A program made the position numbers and the translations under genes. The notes below the pieces were generated by a model. That model did no database searches and was not told where the DNA came from. It saw only the letters and a program-made list of their open reading frames with translations. A DNA stretch of 64,000 nucleotides, taken from positions 124,001 to 188,000 of the forward strand of contig CANSWY010000001.1 of NCBI GenBank assembly GCA_947650915.1, given 5' to 3'. This document shows, in pieces, positions 44,980 through 52,707 of the stretch (position 1 is its first letter; each line of letters opens with the position of its first letter). The DNA comes from an uncultured Eggerthellaceae bacterium. GTDB lineage: Bacteria; Actinomycetota; Coriobacteriia; Coriobacteriales; Eggerthellaceae.

Positions 44980-46119
44980 ATGGCAGCGAACACGCAGGTG
45001 GCATCCATCACGGGCGGCAAGGCTTTCTGTGGTGACGGATTCAAGCAGATGGACATCCATGTCTCAGACAGCAGATTCGCGGATGCTCCTGGGACGGGCG
45101 CGGAGGTGGATGCCCGCGGCTGCATCGTCATTCCTGGGCTGGTGGACATCCATTTCCATGGTTCAGCGGGCGCGGACATGAGCGATGGGGATCTGGAGGG
45201 CCTGCATCGGATGGGCGCATACGAGGCTTCCCGCGGCGTGACCGCCATGTGCCCTGCCACCATGACGCTCTCGTTCGAGCAGCTCTCAGGTGCCATGGCA
45301 GCAGCGGCCGGCTACGAACCTGCGGATGACGAGGCGGATCTGGTGGGCATCAACTTGGAAGGACCGTTCATCTCTCCCTCAAAAGTGGGGGCGCAGAACC
45401 CGGAGCATGTCCGTGCGGCTGATGCGGATGAGTTCAAGAAGCTGCAAGAGCTGTCGGGCGGCCTCATCAAGCTGGTGGACATCGCGCCAGAGGAGCCGGG
45501 CGCAGGGGCGTTCATCGAAGAGCTGAGCGATGAAGTGCGCATCTCGGTGGCGCACACCTGTGCTGGCTATGATGCGGCCAAGGATGCGTTCCAGAAGGGC
45601 GCGCGGCACCTGACGCATCTGTTCAATGCCATGGATCCCATGCATCATCGCAATCCTGGGCCCATCCCGGCGGCCGCGGAGCGCGATGATGTGACCGCTG
45701 AGATCATCGCGGATGGCGTGCACATCCATCCCTCCATGGTGCGCTTGGCCTTCAACCTCTTCGGCGATGACAGGATGATCCTGGTGAGCGACACGCTGCG
45801 CGCGGCTGGCTTGGAGGATGGGACGTATGACTTGGGCGGCCAGGACGTGACGGTGCGCGGGCCCGAGGCGCGCATTGAGAATGGCGCGCTGGCGGGCTCG
45901 GTGAGCGATCTGATGCGCTGTTTCACCGTGGCGGTGAAGGACATGGACATCCCGCTGGCGAGCGCGGTGAAGGCAGCTTCAGTGAATCCGGCGCGGGCCA
46001 TCGGGTTGGAGGACGAATACGGTTCTCTTGAGGCGGGGCATGTGGCAGATGCGGTCTTGCTGAACGAGGACACGCTGGAGGTGCGGCAGGTCATCTTGCG
46101 GGGGCGTTCCCTCTTGTAG
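44980..46119 (+). CDS. nagA: N-acetylglucosamine-6-phosphate deacetylase
   Basis: 379 residues, amidohydrolase fold. Metal ligands in LVDIHFHGSAGADM, INLEGPFISPSK (Glu), VAHTCAGYDAAKDA, HLFNAMDPMHHRNPG and catalytic Asp in LVSDTLRAAG. AAAGGAAGG 9 bases before ATG 44980. Feeds glucosamine 6-phosphate to NagB. Although next to ruvB, its partners in function are the kinase and epimerase on the far side of the terminator. Confidence 0.95.
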   Translation: MAANTQVASITGGKAFCGDGFKQMDIHVSDSRFADAPGTGAEVDARGCIVIPGLVDIHFHGSAGADMSDGDLEGLHRMGAYEASRGVTAMCPATMTLSFEQLSGAMAAAAGYEPADDEADLVGINLEGPFISPSKVGAQNPEHVRAADADEFKKLQELSGGLIKLVDIAPEEPGAGAFIEELSDEVRISVAHTCAGYDAAKDAFQKGARHLTHLFNAMDPMHHRNPGPIPAAAERDDVTAEIIADGVHIHPSMVRLAFNLFGDDRMILVSDTLRAAGLEDGTYDLGGQDVTVRGPEARIENGALAGSVSDLMRCFTVAVKDMDIPLASAVKAASVNPARAIGLEDEYGSLEAGHVADAVLLNEDTLEVRQVILRGRSLL

Positions 46120-46143
46120 CCTGACGCTTTCGCACTGCAACGA

Positions 46144-46175
46144 AAAAGAAGGCTCCCTTGAGGGAGCCTTCTTTT
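46144..46175. terminator. Bidirectional terminator between nagA and the sugar kinase
   Basis: AAAAGAAGGCTCCCT (46144-46158) pairs perfectly with 46161-46175 over a TG loop; A-tract on one side and T-tract on the other. Confidence 0.9.
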
Positions 46176-46205
46176 CTGCTCTGACCAGGATGAGAAGAGG
46201 CGTGC

Positions 46206-47582
46206 TCACTTCGTTTCCGGCAAGCTGGCAGCTGCCACGGACTGCCCCACGCGGCGCATCTTCTCATCGGGCAGCGTGACGGTGATCTGGGCGGCCAGTT
46301 CGGGATGCTCTTCTTCCAGGATGCGGTTGCATTCGCTGATGAGGAGGTCTCCGCCAGCGCCTGAGGCCACGCGACCCAGCACTAGCAGCGTCTCTATCTC
46401 ATAGAAGGAGCTGTAGAGCACCAACGTGTGAGCAAGATAGCAGCCGATGGAGCGATAGATGTCCAAGGCATCTTCATTGCCCTCGTTCGCCAGCGCCTGC
46501 ACCACCTTCAGCTTCTCAGCGGGCGTGTCTTCAGGATCCAGGATGATGTTCGCGCGAGGGGCCAGCTTGATGACGGCATCCTGACTGAAGTACTTGCAGC
46601 CCACGCCGAAGTCAGTGGACCACTCGTCTTGCATGGCATCCGGGGACAGGTCCACGGGCGCGAATGCCAGTTCGTTGATCCAGCCCAGCACATTGCCGTC
46701 GGCGTTCACGTATCCCACGGCTTCGGAGGTGCCCATGGCCACGCCCAAGATGTTGCCGTGGCCGGTGGACATGAAGCCTGCAAGAGCGGTGACGTCTCCG
46801 TCGTTGGCCACCACCAAGGGCACGTCCCCGATAGCCTGGCCCGCGCGGTCGTAGATGCTCTTGACTTCTTCGCGCCGGTCGCGCGGCACTTTGATGAACA
46901 GCGACGCCACCATGGGGGAGTTGCCCACGAAGGTGCCGGCAGAGGACACGCCGATGGCGTCCACCCGCGGCATCTTGGAGGCGGCCGTTTTGAGAGCGGT
47001 GACGATCTCATCGTAGTGATAGGTGGGGTCTTCGGTCACCTTAGGATGCCACACCACTTCCTCTGAATACACGGCCTCACCGTCGATGACGGCTGAGACC
47101 TTGCGGTCGGAGCCGCCCGCATCGAAGCCGATGCGGCAGCCTTCCATGTGGCCGCCGATCTTCTTCGCGGCTTCGTTCGCTGCGGGGAAATCAGCCTCAG
47201 AAACGGCGATCACTTCCAGGGGCTTCTCGTACACATCGCCCACGAATTCATGGTCGAATGCGCGCGAGCCGGCGGGGGAATACATCTCGGCCAGCTTCTG
47301 GGCGATGTCATCGGCACCGCAGATGTAGACGCGGAAGCCGCCGATGCTCCAGAGCTCGAACTTGACCAAGCGCTCCATATAGCGCAGATCCGCTTCGGCG
47401 AAGCTGCCGCCACGGATGAAGCTCTCGCGCACGGAGATGAGCCCGTCTTCGCGCTCCACCGCCACCTTGATGGGGTGATCTGCGCCCTTGAGGTATTCTT
47501 TCATCCAGACGCCGAAGGGGATGAAGCCCGGGTCGAGCACGGGCGTGTTCTTGAGCTGGTATTCGATGCCGAGGTATTCCAT
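46206..47582 (-). CDS. ROK/BadF-type sugar kinase, probable N-acetylmannosamine kinase
   Basis: 458 residues. A 145-residue N-terminal extension, then an ASKHA kinase: GFDAGGSDRKVSAV (phosphate 1), VVANDGDVTALAG (phosphate-binding Asp) and ILGVAMGTSEAVGYV (phosphate 2). The CxCG-type zinc motif of classic ROK kinases is not seen. Start ATG 47582: AGGAGG is 6 bases away, while ATG 47588 touches it. Five bases after the epimerase stop. Substrate by context is N-acetylmannosamine or N-acetylglucosamine. Confidence 0.8.
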   Translation of the reverse strand: MEYLGIEYQLKNTPVLDPGFIPFGVWMKEYLKGADHPIKVAVEREDGLISVRESFIRGGSFAEADLRYMERLVKFELWSIGGFRVYICGADDIAQKLAEMYSPAGSRAFDHEFVGDVYEKPLEVIAVSEADFPAANEAAKKIGGHMEGCRIGFDAGGSDRKVSAVIDGEAVYSEEVVWHPKVTEDPTYHYDEIVTALKTAASKMPRVDAIGVSSAGTFVGNSPMVASLFIKVPRDRREEVKSIYDRAGQAIGDVPLVVANDGDVTALAGFMSTGHGNILGVAMGTSEAVGYVNADGNVLGWINELAFAPVDLSPDAMQDEWSTDFGVGCKYFSQDAVIKLAPRANIILDPEDTPAEKLKVVQALANEGNEDALDIYRSIGCYLAHTLVLYSSFYEIETLLVLGRVASGAGGDLLISECNRILEEEHPELAAQITVTLPDEKMRRVGQSVAAASLPETK

Positions 47583-47584
47583 CT

Positions 47585-48799
47585 TCATCCTCCTATGATC
47601 TGGGTCAGCGTCTGCTCAGCCATGCACATCGCCCGCGGGACATGGAACGGTCCTTTGAACGTGGAGCCCTTGGTGGGGGGAGCGGTGGGGATGCCGTCGC
47701 GGCGGAGGTATCCGTACCATTCGCCGTATTCCGCATCAGCGAAATGCTCCTTGCAGTAGTCCAGCACCTTGTTGAACCACTCCAGGTAATAGGCGTCTTC
47801 CGTTCTCTGGTATGCCTTCGCGGCCGCGATGAGCGCTTCGTCATGGGGCCACCAGAGCTTCATGTCGTGCTCGTAGGCTTCAGTGGGCAGCCCTTTCGCG
47901 TCTATGAAGTACAGGATGCCACCGAACTCTTCATCCCAGCCGGCCTCGATGGCCAGTCGGAACATGCTGCATGCGGTCTTGAACAGCTCTTCGTCTCCCC
48001 GATAGGCCGCCTCATCCATAAGGAACCAGCTGCATTCGATGTCGTGCCCGGGGTTCACCACGCGCCCGGCGGTGTACCAGAGCTCCGGTTCGCCTTGATC
48101 GTTCACGCTCTCCAGCGTGCAACCCAGCTCCGGCCGGTAATGCTCGTCCACGATGCGCCGCACGCACTCTTCGGCGTGCGCATCGTATTCGGCGGTGTTG
48201 CCAGGGTCCACCCGGCGCATGATAGAGATGATGTTCAGGAAGATCATGGGGTCTCCCAAGGCTTTTCCGGAACGCGTTTCAGGAATGGTCTTGGGACCGA
48301 GCCCCGCGGGGTCTTCGATGAGGCCGTTGTTCAGGCCGTGGACCAGGTGATAGGCGCGACGTGCGCGCGCAAGATGCTCGTCTGCTCTCGTGACGCCGTA
48401 GTATTCGGCATTGGCGATGCAGTAGAACCCCTCTGAGAAACAGTAGCGGCGCTGGCGCAGAGGACGACCGTCATCGGTCACCGTGAAGTAAAGGCGGTCG
48501 CCTGCATCATGGTTGATGCAGCGATCCTCCAAGAAATCAAGGCAGCTCTTCGCGGCATCCAGCCATTCCTTGCGGGTGCCGTAGACATGGCAGAGGTAGG
48601 AATACATCCATGCGCATCTGCCTTGCATCCAGACCGATTTGTCTGTGGAATAGATGCGCCCTTGCCGGTCAAGACAGGTATAGATGCCGCCGTGCTCAGC
48701 ATCCATGCCGTGTTCCAGCCAAAAGCGCGCGCTGATGTCCAGCTGACCGCGCAGCCAATCACGCGCGCGCGTCAGGTCCTGGACGGTGCTTTGGTCCAC
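47585..48799 (-). CDS. N-acylglucosamine 2-epimerase
   Basis: 404 residues, (alpha/alpha)6 barrel. Interconverts N-acetylmannosamine and N-acetylglucosamine. Landmarks: FWLEHGMDAEHGGIYTCLD, KSVWMQGRCAWMYSYL, GRVVNPGHDIECSWFLMDEA (catalytic His), LWWPHDEALIAA and the second His. Start GTG 48799 with AAGGAGGAG upstream. In the AGE route this replaces NanE. Confidence 0.93.
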   Translation of the reverse strand: MDQSTVQDLTRARDWLRGQLDISARFWLEHGMDAEHGGIYTCLDRQGRIYSTDKSVWMQGRCAWMYSYLCHVYGTRKEWLDAAKSCLDFLEDRCINHDAGDRLYFTVTDDGRPLRQRRYCFSEGFYCIANAEYYGVTRADEHLARARRAYHLVHGLNNGLIEDPAGLGPKTIPETRSGKALGDPMIFLNIISIMRRVDPGNTAEYDAHAEECVRRIVDEHYRPELGCTLESVNDQGEPELWYTAGRVVNPGHDIECSWFLMDEAAYRGDEELFKTACSMFRLAIEAGWDEEFGGILYFIDAKGLPTEAYEHDMKLWWPHDEALIAAAKAYQRTEDAYYLEWFNKVLDYCKEHFADAEYGEWYGYLRRDGIPTAPPTKGSTFKGPFHVPRAMCMAEQTLTQIIGG

Positions 48800-49096
48800 G
48801 TCTCCTCCTTCTTCATGCCCCTGGTGCCCCTCATCTTGGGAGCCGATGGGTTGAATTATCTTGTCCAGAGGGCGGTGCCGTCAATACATGGCCGGCAACG
48901 TTTTGATGCCGGATGCCATGCTCAGATGCGCCGATGGACGCTGTTCATGTTTGCTGCTCGGATGCAGTTGTGCTACTTTGTGCGTGCACTGGATCCCTTC
49001 CAGTGCAGATCACCCTTGAAACCCCCGAAACTGATCGCATGCGCATCGTGCGCCCTCATGTCACGGAACCGCGCTTGCATGGAACGAGGAGGCCCG
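48800..49096. promoter_or_regulatory. Divergent spacer between epimerase and transaldolase-like genes
   Basis: No gene seen. A hairpin TGCACTGGA-TCCCT-TCCAGTGCA lies at 48985-49007. TACTTT at 48974-48979 could be a -10 box, which would put the hairpin at the 5' end of the talC transcript. GAGGAGG precedes talC. Confidence 0.5.
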
Positions 49097-49777
49097 ATGA
49101 AGTTCTTCTTGGACACGGCGGATCTTGAAGAGATCGAAGAAGCTGTCAGCTGGGGGGCGCTCGCAGGCGTCACCACCAATCCCACGCTCTATTCCCGCGT
49201 GGGCGGCAAGTTGGACGGCTTCGAGGAGCACATCGGGCGCATATGCCAGATCGTCGGCCCGGATCGCCCGGTGTCCGCTGAGAGCGTGGCCACCGACCGT
49301 GCGGGGCTCATCGAAGACGGAAGGCGTTTGGCCGCCATCGCGCCGAACGTCGTGGTGAAGATCCCCACCATGGTGGAAGGCCTGGCCGCCACGCGCACTT
49401 TGGCCGACGAGGGCATCCGCGTCAACATGACGCTCTGCTTCACCGTTCCCCAGGCCATGCTGGCCGCCCGCGCCGGCGCCCGCTACATCTCACCGTTCAT
49501 CGGACGGTTCGATGACATCTCTGAAGACGGCATCGCGCAGGTGGCCGACATCGTGGAGGCGGTGGGCAACTACGATTTCACAGCGGATACCGTGGGCGGT
49601 GAGAAGCTGGAGGTCATCGCCGCATCCATCCGCAGTGCGAACCATGTCACGCAATGCGCGCTCATGGGCGCCGATGTGGCCACGGTGCCCTTCGGCGTTC
49701 TGAAGAAGATGGTCCAGCATCCCCTGACCGAAGCGGGGATCGCGTCATTCATGAAGGATTGGGAGAAAGTGAAGTAG
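49097..49777 (+). CDS. Transaldolase / fructose-6-phosphate aldolase (TalC family)
   Basis: 226 residues, short transaldolase. MKFFLDTADLEEI, GVTTNPTL, the Schiff-base Lys in VVVKIPTMVEGL, and INMTLCFTVPQAMLAARAGA-type barrel strands. Start ATG 49097 with GAGGAGG. Could use fructose 6-phosphate coming from NagB. Runs directly into rho. Confidence 0.9.
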   Translation: MKFFLDTADLEEIEEAVSWGALAGVTTNPTLYSRVGGKLDGFEEHIGRICQIVGPDRPVSAESVATDRAGLIEDGRRLAAIAPNVVVKIPTMVEGLAATRTLADEGIRVNMTLCFTVPQAMLAARAGARYISPFIGRFDDISEDGIAQVADIVEAVGNYDFTADTVGGEKLEVIAASIRSANHVTQCALMGADVATVPFGVLKKMVQHPLTEAGIASFMKDWEKVK

Positions 49778-51637
49778 ATGCCAACGACTGAGGACATGAC
49801 CGAACAGGCGCCGTCGCATACCGCGGTGGAAGAGCCTGTCAAGAAGACGCGCGCTGCCCGTGCCAAGAAGGCTGAGGCGGAGAGCGCGGAAGCGGAAGCG
49901 CCGAAGAAGCGCACGCGCGCGAAAGCCTCTGACGAGGCCAGCGCGGAAGAGAAGCCCAAGCGCCGTCCTGGGCGTCCGAAGAAATCCGAAGCCGAGGCTT
50001 CCGCCTCTGAAGCGGATGCGCCCGAAGCGGCCTCTGGCTCAGAGTCGATCGAAGAGAAGCCTGCGCGCAAGCCCGGACGTCCGCGCAAAGCGAAGGCTGA
50101 AGAACAGGAGGCTGCCGAAGCGCCTGAAGCGGCAGCCGCTGAAGCCTCTGACGCCAGCGTCTCCAAGGAGCCTGCTGAAGAAGCGGATCAGCCTGAGCGC
50201 CGCCGTCCGCGGCAGCGCCAGACGGACCATCGCGCCAACAACCAGGACCGCAACGGCCGCAACAGCAACAGCAACCGCCATGGCAACGGCCGGAACAACC
50301 AGCATCGCACGCGCCGTGAGCGCAACAACCGACAGCGCGAATACGCGCCCAGCGTGAGCAAGGAAGAGCTGGAGGCATGCAAGCTGCCGGAGCTTCGTGA
50401 GAAGGCGGCTGAGCTGAAGATTGATGCTTCCGGCTTGCGCAAAGCGGAGATGATCGACGCCATCTATGAGGCGGTGTGCATCGCAGAGGGCTTCGTGGAG
50501 GTGGAGGGCATCCTGGACATCCTGCAGGACGGTTACGGCTTCCTGCGCACCAAAGGCTACCTTCCCAGCGAACAGGACGTCTATGTGGGCCTTTCCACCA
50601 TCCGCCGCAACGGCCTCCGCAAAGGGGACATGGTGGCCGGCCAGACGCGCCCGGCGCGCGAGGGCGAGAAGTTCGCGGCCATCCAGAAGGTGACCAGCGT
50701 GAACGGCATGCCCGTGGACGAGCTTCCCAGCCGCCCCAAGTTCTCCGAGCTCACTCCGGTCTTCCCGGATGAGCGCTTGTCCATGGAGCACGGCAAGGAC
50801 ACGCTCACCGCGCGCGTGATCGACCTGGTGTCTCCCATCGGCAAGGGCCAGCGCGGTCTGATCGTGTCGCCGCCGAAGGCGGGCAAGACCACGGTCTTGA
50901 AGGACATCGCGGCGGCCATCCATGCCAACAACCCGGAAGTGCACCTCATGTGCCTGCTGGTGGATGAGCGCCCTGAAGAGGTCACGGACATGGAGCGTTC
51001 CATCCATGGCGAGGTCATCTCCTCCACCTTCGACATGCCCTCTGACAATCACATCGCGGTGGCGGAACTGGTGATAGAGCGGGCGAAGAGGCTGGTGGAA
51101 CAGGGGGAGGACGTGGTCATCCTGTTGGACTCCATCACGCGCCTGGCGCGCGCCTACAATCTGGCGCAGCCGGCATCCGGCCGCATCCTTTCCGGCGGCG
51201 TGGATTCCACGGCGCTCTACCCGCCCAAGCGCTTCTTGGGCGCTGCGCGCAACATCGAAGGGGGAGGGTCGCTCACCATCCTGGCATCTGCGCTGGTGGA
51301 CACCGGGTCGAAGATGGATGAGGTCATCTTCGAGGAGTTCAAGGGCACCGGCAACATGGAGCTGCGGCTTGACCGCAACCTGGCTGACCGCCGCATCTTC
51401 CCGGCCATCGACCCCATCACCTCCGGCACGCGCAAAGAAGACCTCCTGATGGATCCGCAAGAGGCGCCGCTGATCTGGGCGGTGAGGCGGATCTTGGCCA
51501 ATATGAACAACACGGAGAAATCCATGGACATGCTGATCAAGTCCTTGAAGCGCACGGAGACGAACCAGGAGTTCATCCTGCGCACCGCCAAGCGCGCTCA
51601 GAACCAGAGCCGCTTCGATGAGAACGGTGAGCTGTGA
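49778..51637 (+). CDS. rho: Transcription termination factor Rho with AT-hook-like N-terminus
   Basis: 619 residues against about 420 in E. coli. Residues 1-190 are an added low-complexity region: acidic/basic Ala-rich with two AT-hook-like motifs (RRPGRPKK at 62-69, RKPGRPRK at 97-104), then an Asn/Arg-rich stretch 141-188. Then a Rho_N helical domain (about 197-232), RNA-binding cold-shock fold (GYGFLRTKGYLP), and the hexameric ATPase: SPPKAGKTTVLKD (Walker A), VDERPEEVTDM, VVILLDSITRLARAYN, and Q/R-loop AFKGTGNM-like EEFKGTGNMELRLDR. ATG 49778 abuts the preceding stop; ATG 49796 is possible. Confidence 0.96.
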   Translation: MPTTEDMTEQAPSHTAVEEPVKKTRAARAKKAEAESAEAEAPKKRTRAKASDEASAEEKPKRRPGRPKKSEAEASASEADAPEAASGSESIEEKPARKPGRPRKAKAEEQEAAEAPEAAAAEASDASVSKEPAEEADQPERRRPRQRQTDHRANNQDRNGRNSNSNRHGNGRNNQHRTRRERNNRQREYAPSVSKEELEACKLPELREKAAELKIDASGLRKAEMIDAIYEAVCIAEGFVEVEGILDILQDGYGFLRTKGYLPSEQDVYVGLSTIRRNGLRKGDMVAGQTRPAREGEKFAAIQKVTSVNGMPVDELPSRPKFSELTPVFPDERLSMEHGKDTLTARVIDLVSPIGKGQRGLIVSPPKAGKTTVLKDIAAAIHANNPEVHLMCLLVDERPEEVTDMERSIHGEVISSTFDMPSDNHIAVAELVIERAKRLVEQGEDVVILLDSITRLARAYNLAQPASGRILSGGVDSTALYPPKRFLGAARNIEGGGSLTILASALVDTGSKMDEVIFEEFKGTGNMELRLDRNLADRRIFPAIDPITSGTRKEDLLMDPQEAPLIWAVRRILANMNNTEKSMDMLIKSLKRTETNQEFILRTAKRAQNQSRFDENGEL

Positions 51638-51639
51638 GC

Positions 51640-52689
51640 ATGAACGAAGAAGACATAAGAGCGGAGATGCCGGCCTCTGATGAATACGAGCGCGCCTATG
51701 CTGCGCGGGATCTGAGGACGGGCGCGCCCGCTACATCCGCTGCTGCACGAGCGGAGGGCGGCGTAGCCTATGTGGAGGTGCCGGCGCGCAAGAACCATAC
51801 CGTGGCCATTGCGGTGGTGGTGTGCGTCTTGGCCGTGTTCGCCATCGGAGCGGTGTCGTGTTCTGCCACCGTGTCGCATCTGACCGATTCAGCTCTGTCC
51901 GCGGATGCTCCGGGCATCGCGCGGGCATCCGTTCCTTCGGTGGCGGTGATCGACATCGATTCGGTCATCGGATATGACGGGTCCGCTTCAAGCCCGGATG
52001 GACTGCGCTATCGCCTGGATGCTGCTGAGGCGGATGACATGGTGAAAGGCGTCATCCTGCGCGTGAACTCAGGCGGAGGGACGGCCACGGCAGGCGAGGA
52101 GATGGCCAAGATGGTGGCCGATTTCCCGAAACCGGTGGTGGTGGTGAGCGCGGCCACCAATGCCAGCGCTGCGTATGAGATCTCCAGTCAAGCGGACTAC
52201 ATCTTCTGCGCGAAGACCACTTCCATCGGGGCCATCGGCGTGCTCTTGCAGGTGACGGACCTGTCAGGTCTGTATGAGAAGCTGGGGATCGACGTGGATT
52301 CCATCGTGTCCGCCGAATCCAAGGATGCGGGTGCGGGCAACCGTCCCCTCACGGATGAGGAGCGTGCGTGGTACCAGAAGATGGTGGATGAGATCGATGC
52401 TGATTTCATCCAGACCGTGGCGGACGGGCGCAGCATGACCCTCGGCGAGGTGAAAGCGCTCGCGAACGGGCTGCCGTGCACAGGCGTTCAGGCAGTGGAG
52501 AACGGCTTGGCCGATGAGATCGGCTACTTCGATGAGGCGTTGGCGCACATCTCCGAGATGGCCGGTGCTGACAGGCCGCTTCCCACCATCACCTATGAGA
52601 CGTCATCAAGCTCTCTTGATGCGCTGCTGGACCTGCTCAGCAAGACGGAGACATCGGGCGTGCAGCCGGGTGCGATGCTGGCCCAGTAG
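51640..52689 (+). CDS. S49 signal peptide peptidase SppA-type
   Basis: 349 residues. Cytosolic N-terminus of about 50 residues, one membrane helix (VAIAVVVCVLAVFAIGAVSC), then a single S49 protease domain. Nucleophile Ser in NASAAYEISSQADYIF and general-base Lys in SAESKDAGAGNRPLTDEE form the Ser-Lys dyad. Degrades leftover signal peptides or membrane proteins. Start ATG 51640 is 9 bases after GGTGAG; GTG 51634 overlaps the rho stop. Confidence 0.9.
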   Translation: MNEEDIRAEMPASDEYERAYAARDLRTGAPATSAAARAEGGVAYVEVPARKNHTVAIAVVVCVLAVFAIGAVSCSATVSHLTDSALSADAPGIARASVPSVAVIDIDSVIGYDGSASSPDGLRYRLDAAEADDMVKGVILRVNSGGGTATAGEEMAKMVADFPKPVVVVSAATNASAAYEISSQADYIFCAKTTSIGAIGVLLQVTDLSGLYEKLGIDVDSIVSAESKDAGAGNRPLTDEERAWYQKMVDEIDADFIQTVADGRSMTLGEVKALANGLPCTGVQAVENGLADEIGYFDEALAHISEMAGADRPLPTITYETSSSSLDALLDLLSKTETSGVQPGAMLAQ

Positions 52690-52707
52690 AAGGAAGGTCG
52701 TGGACCG

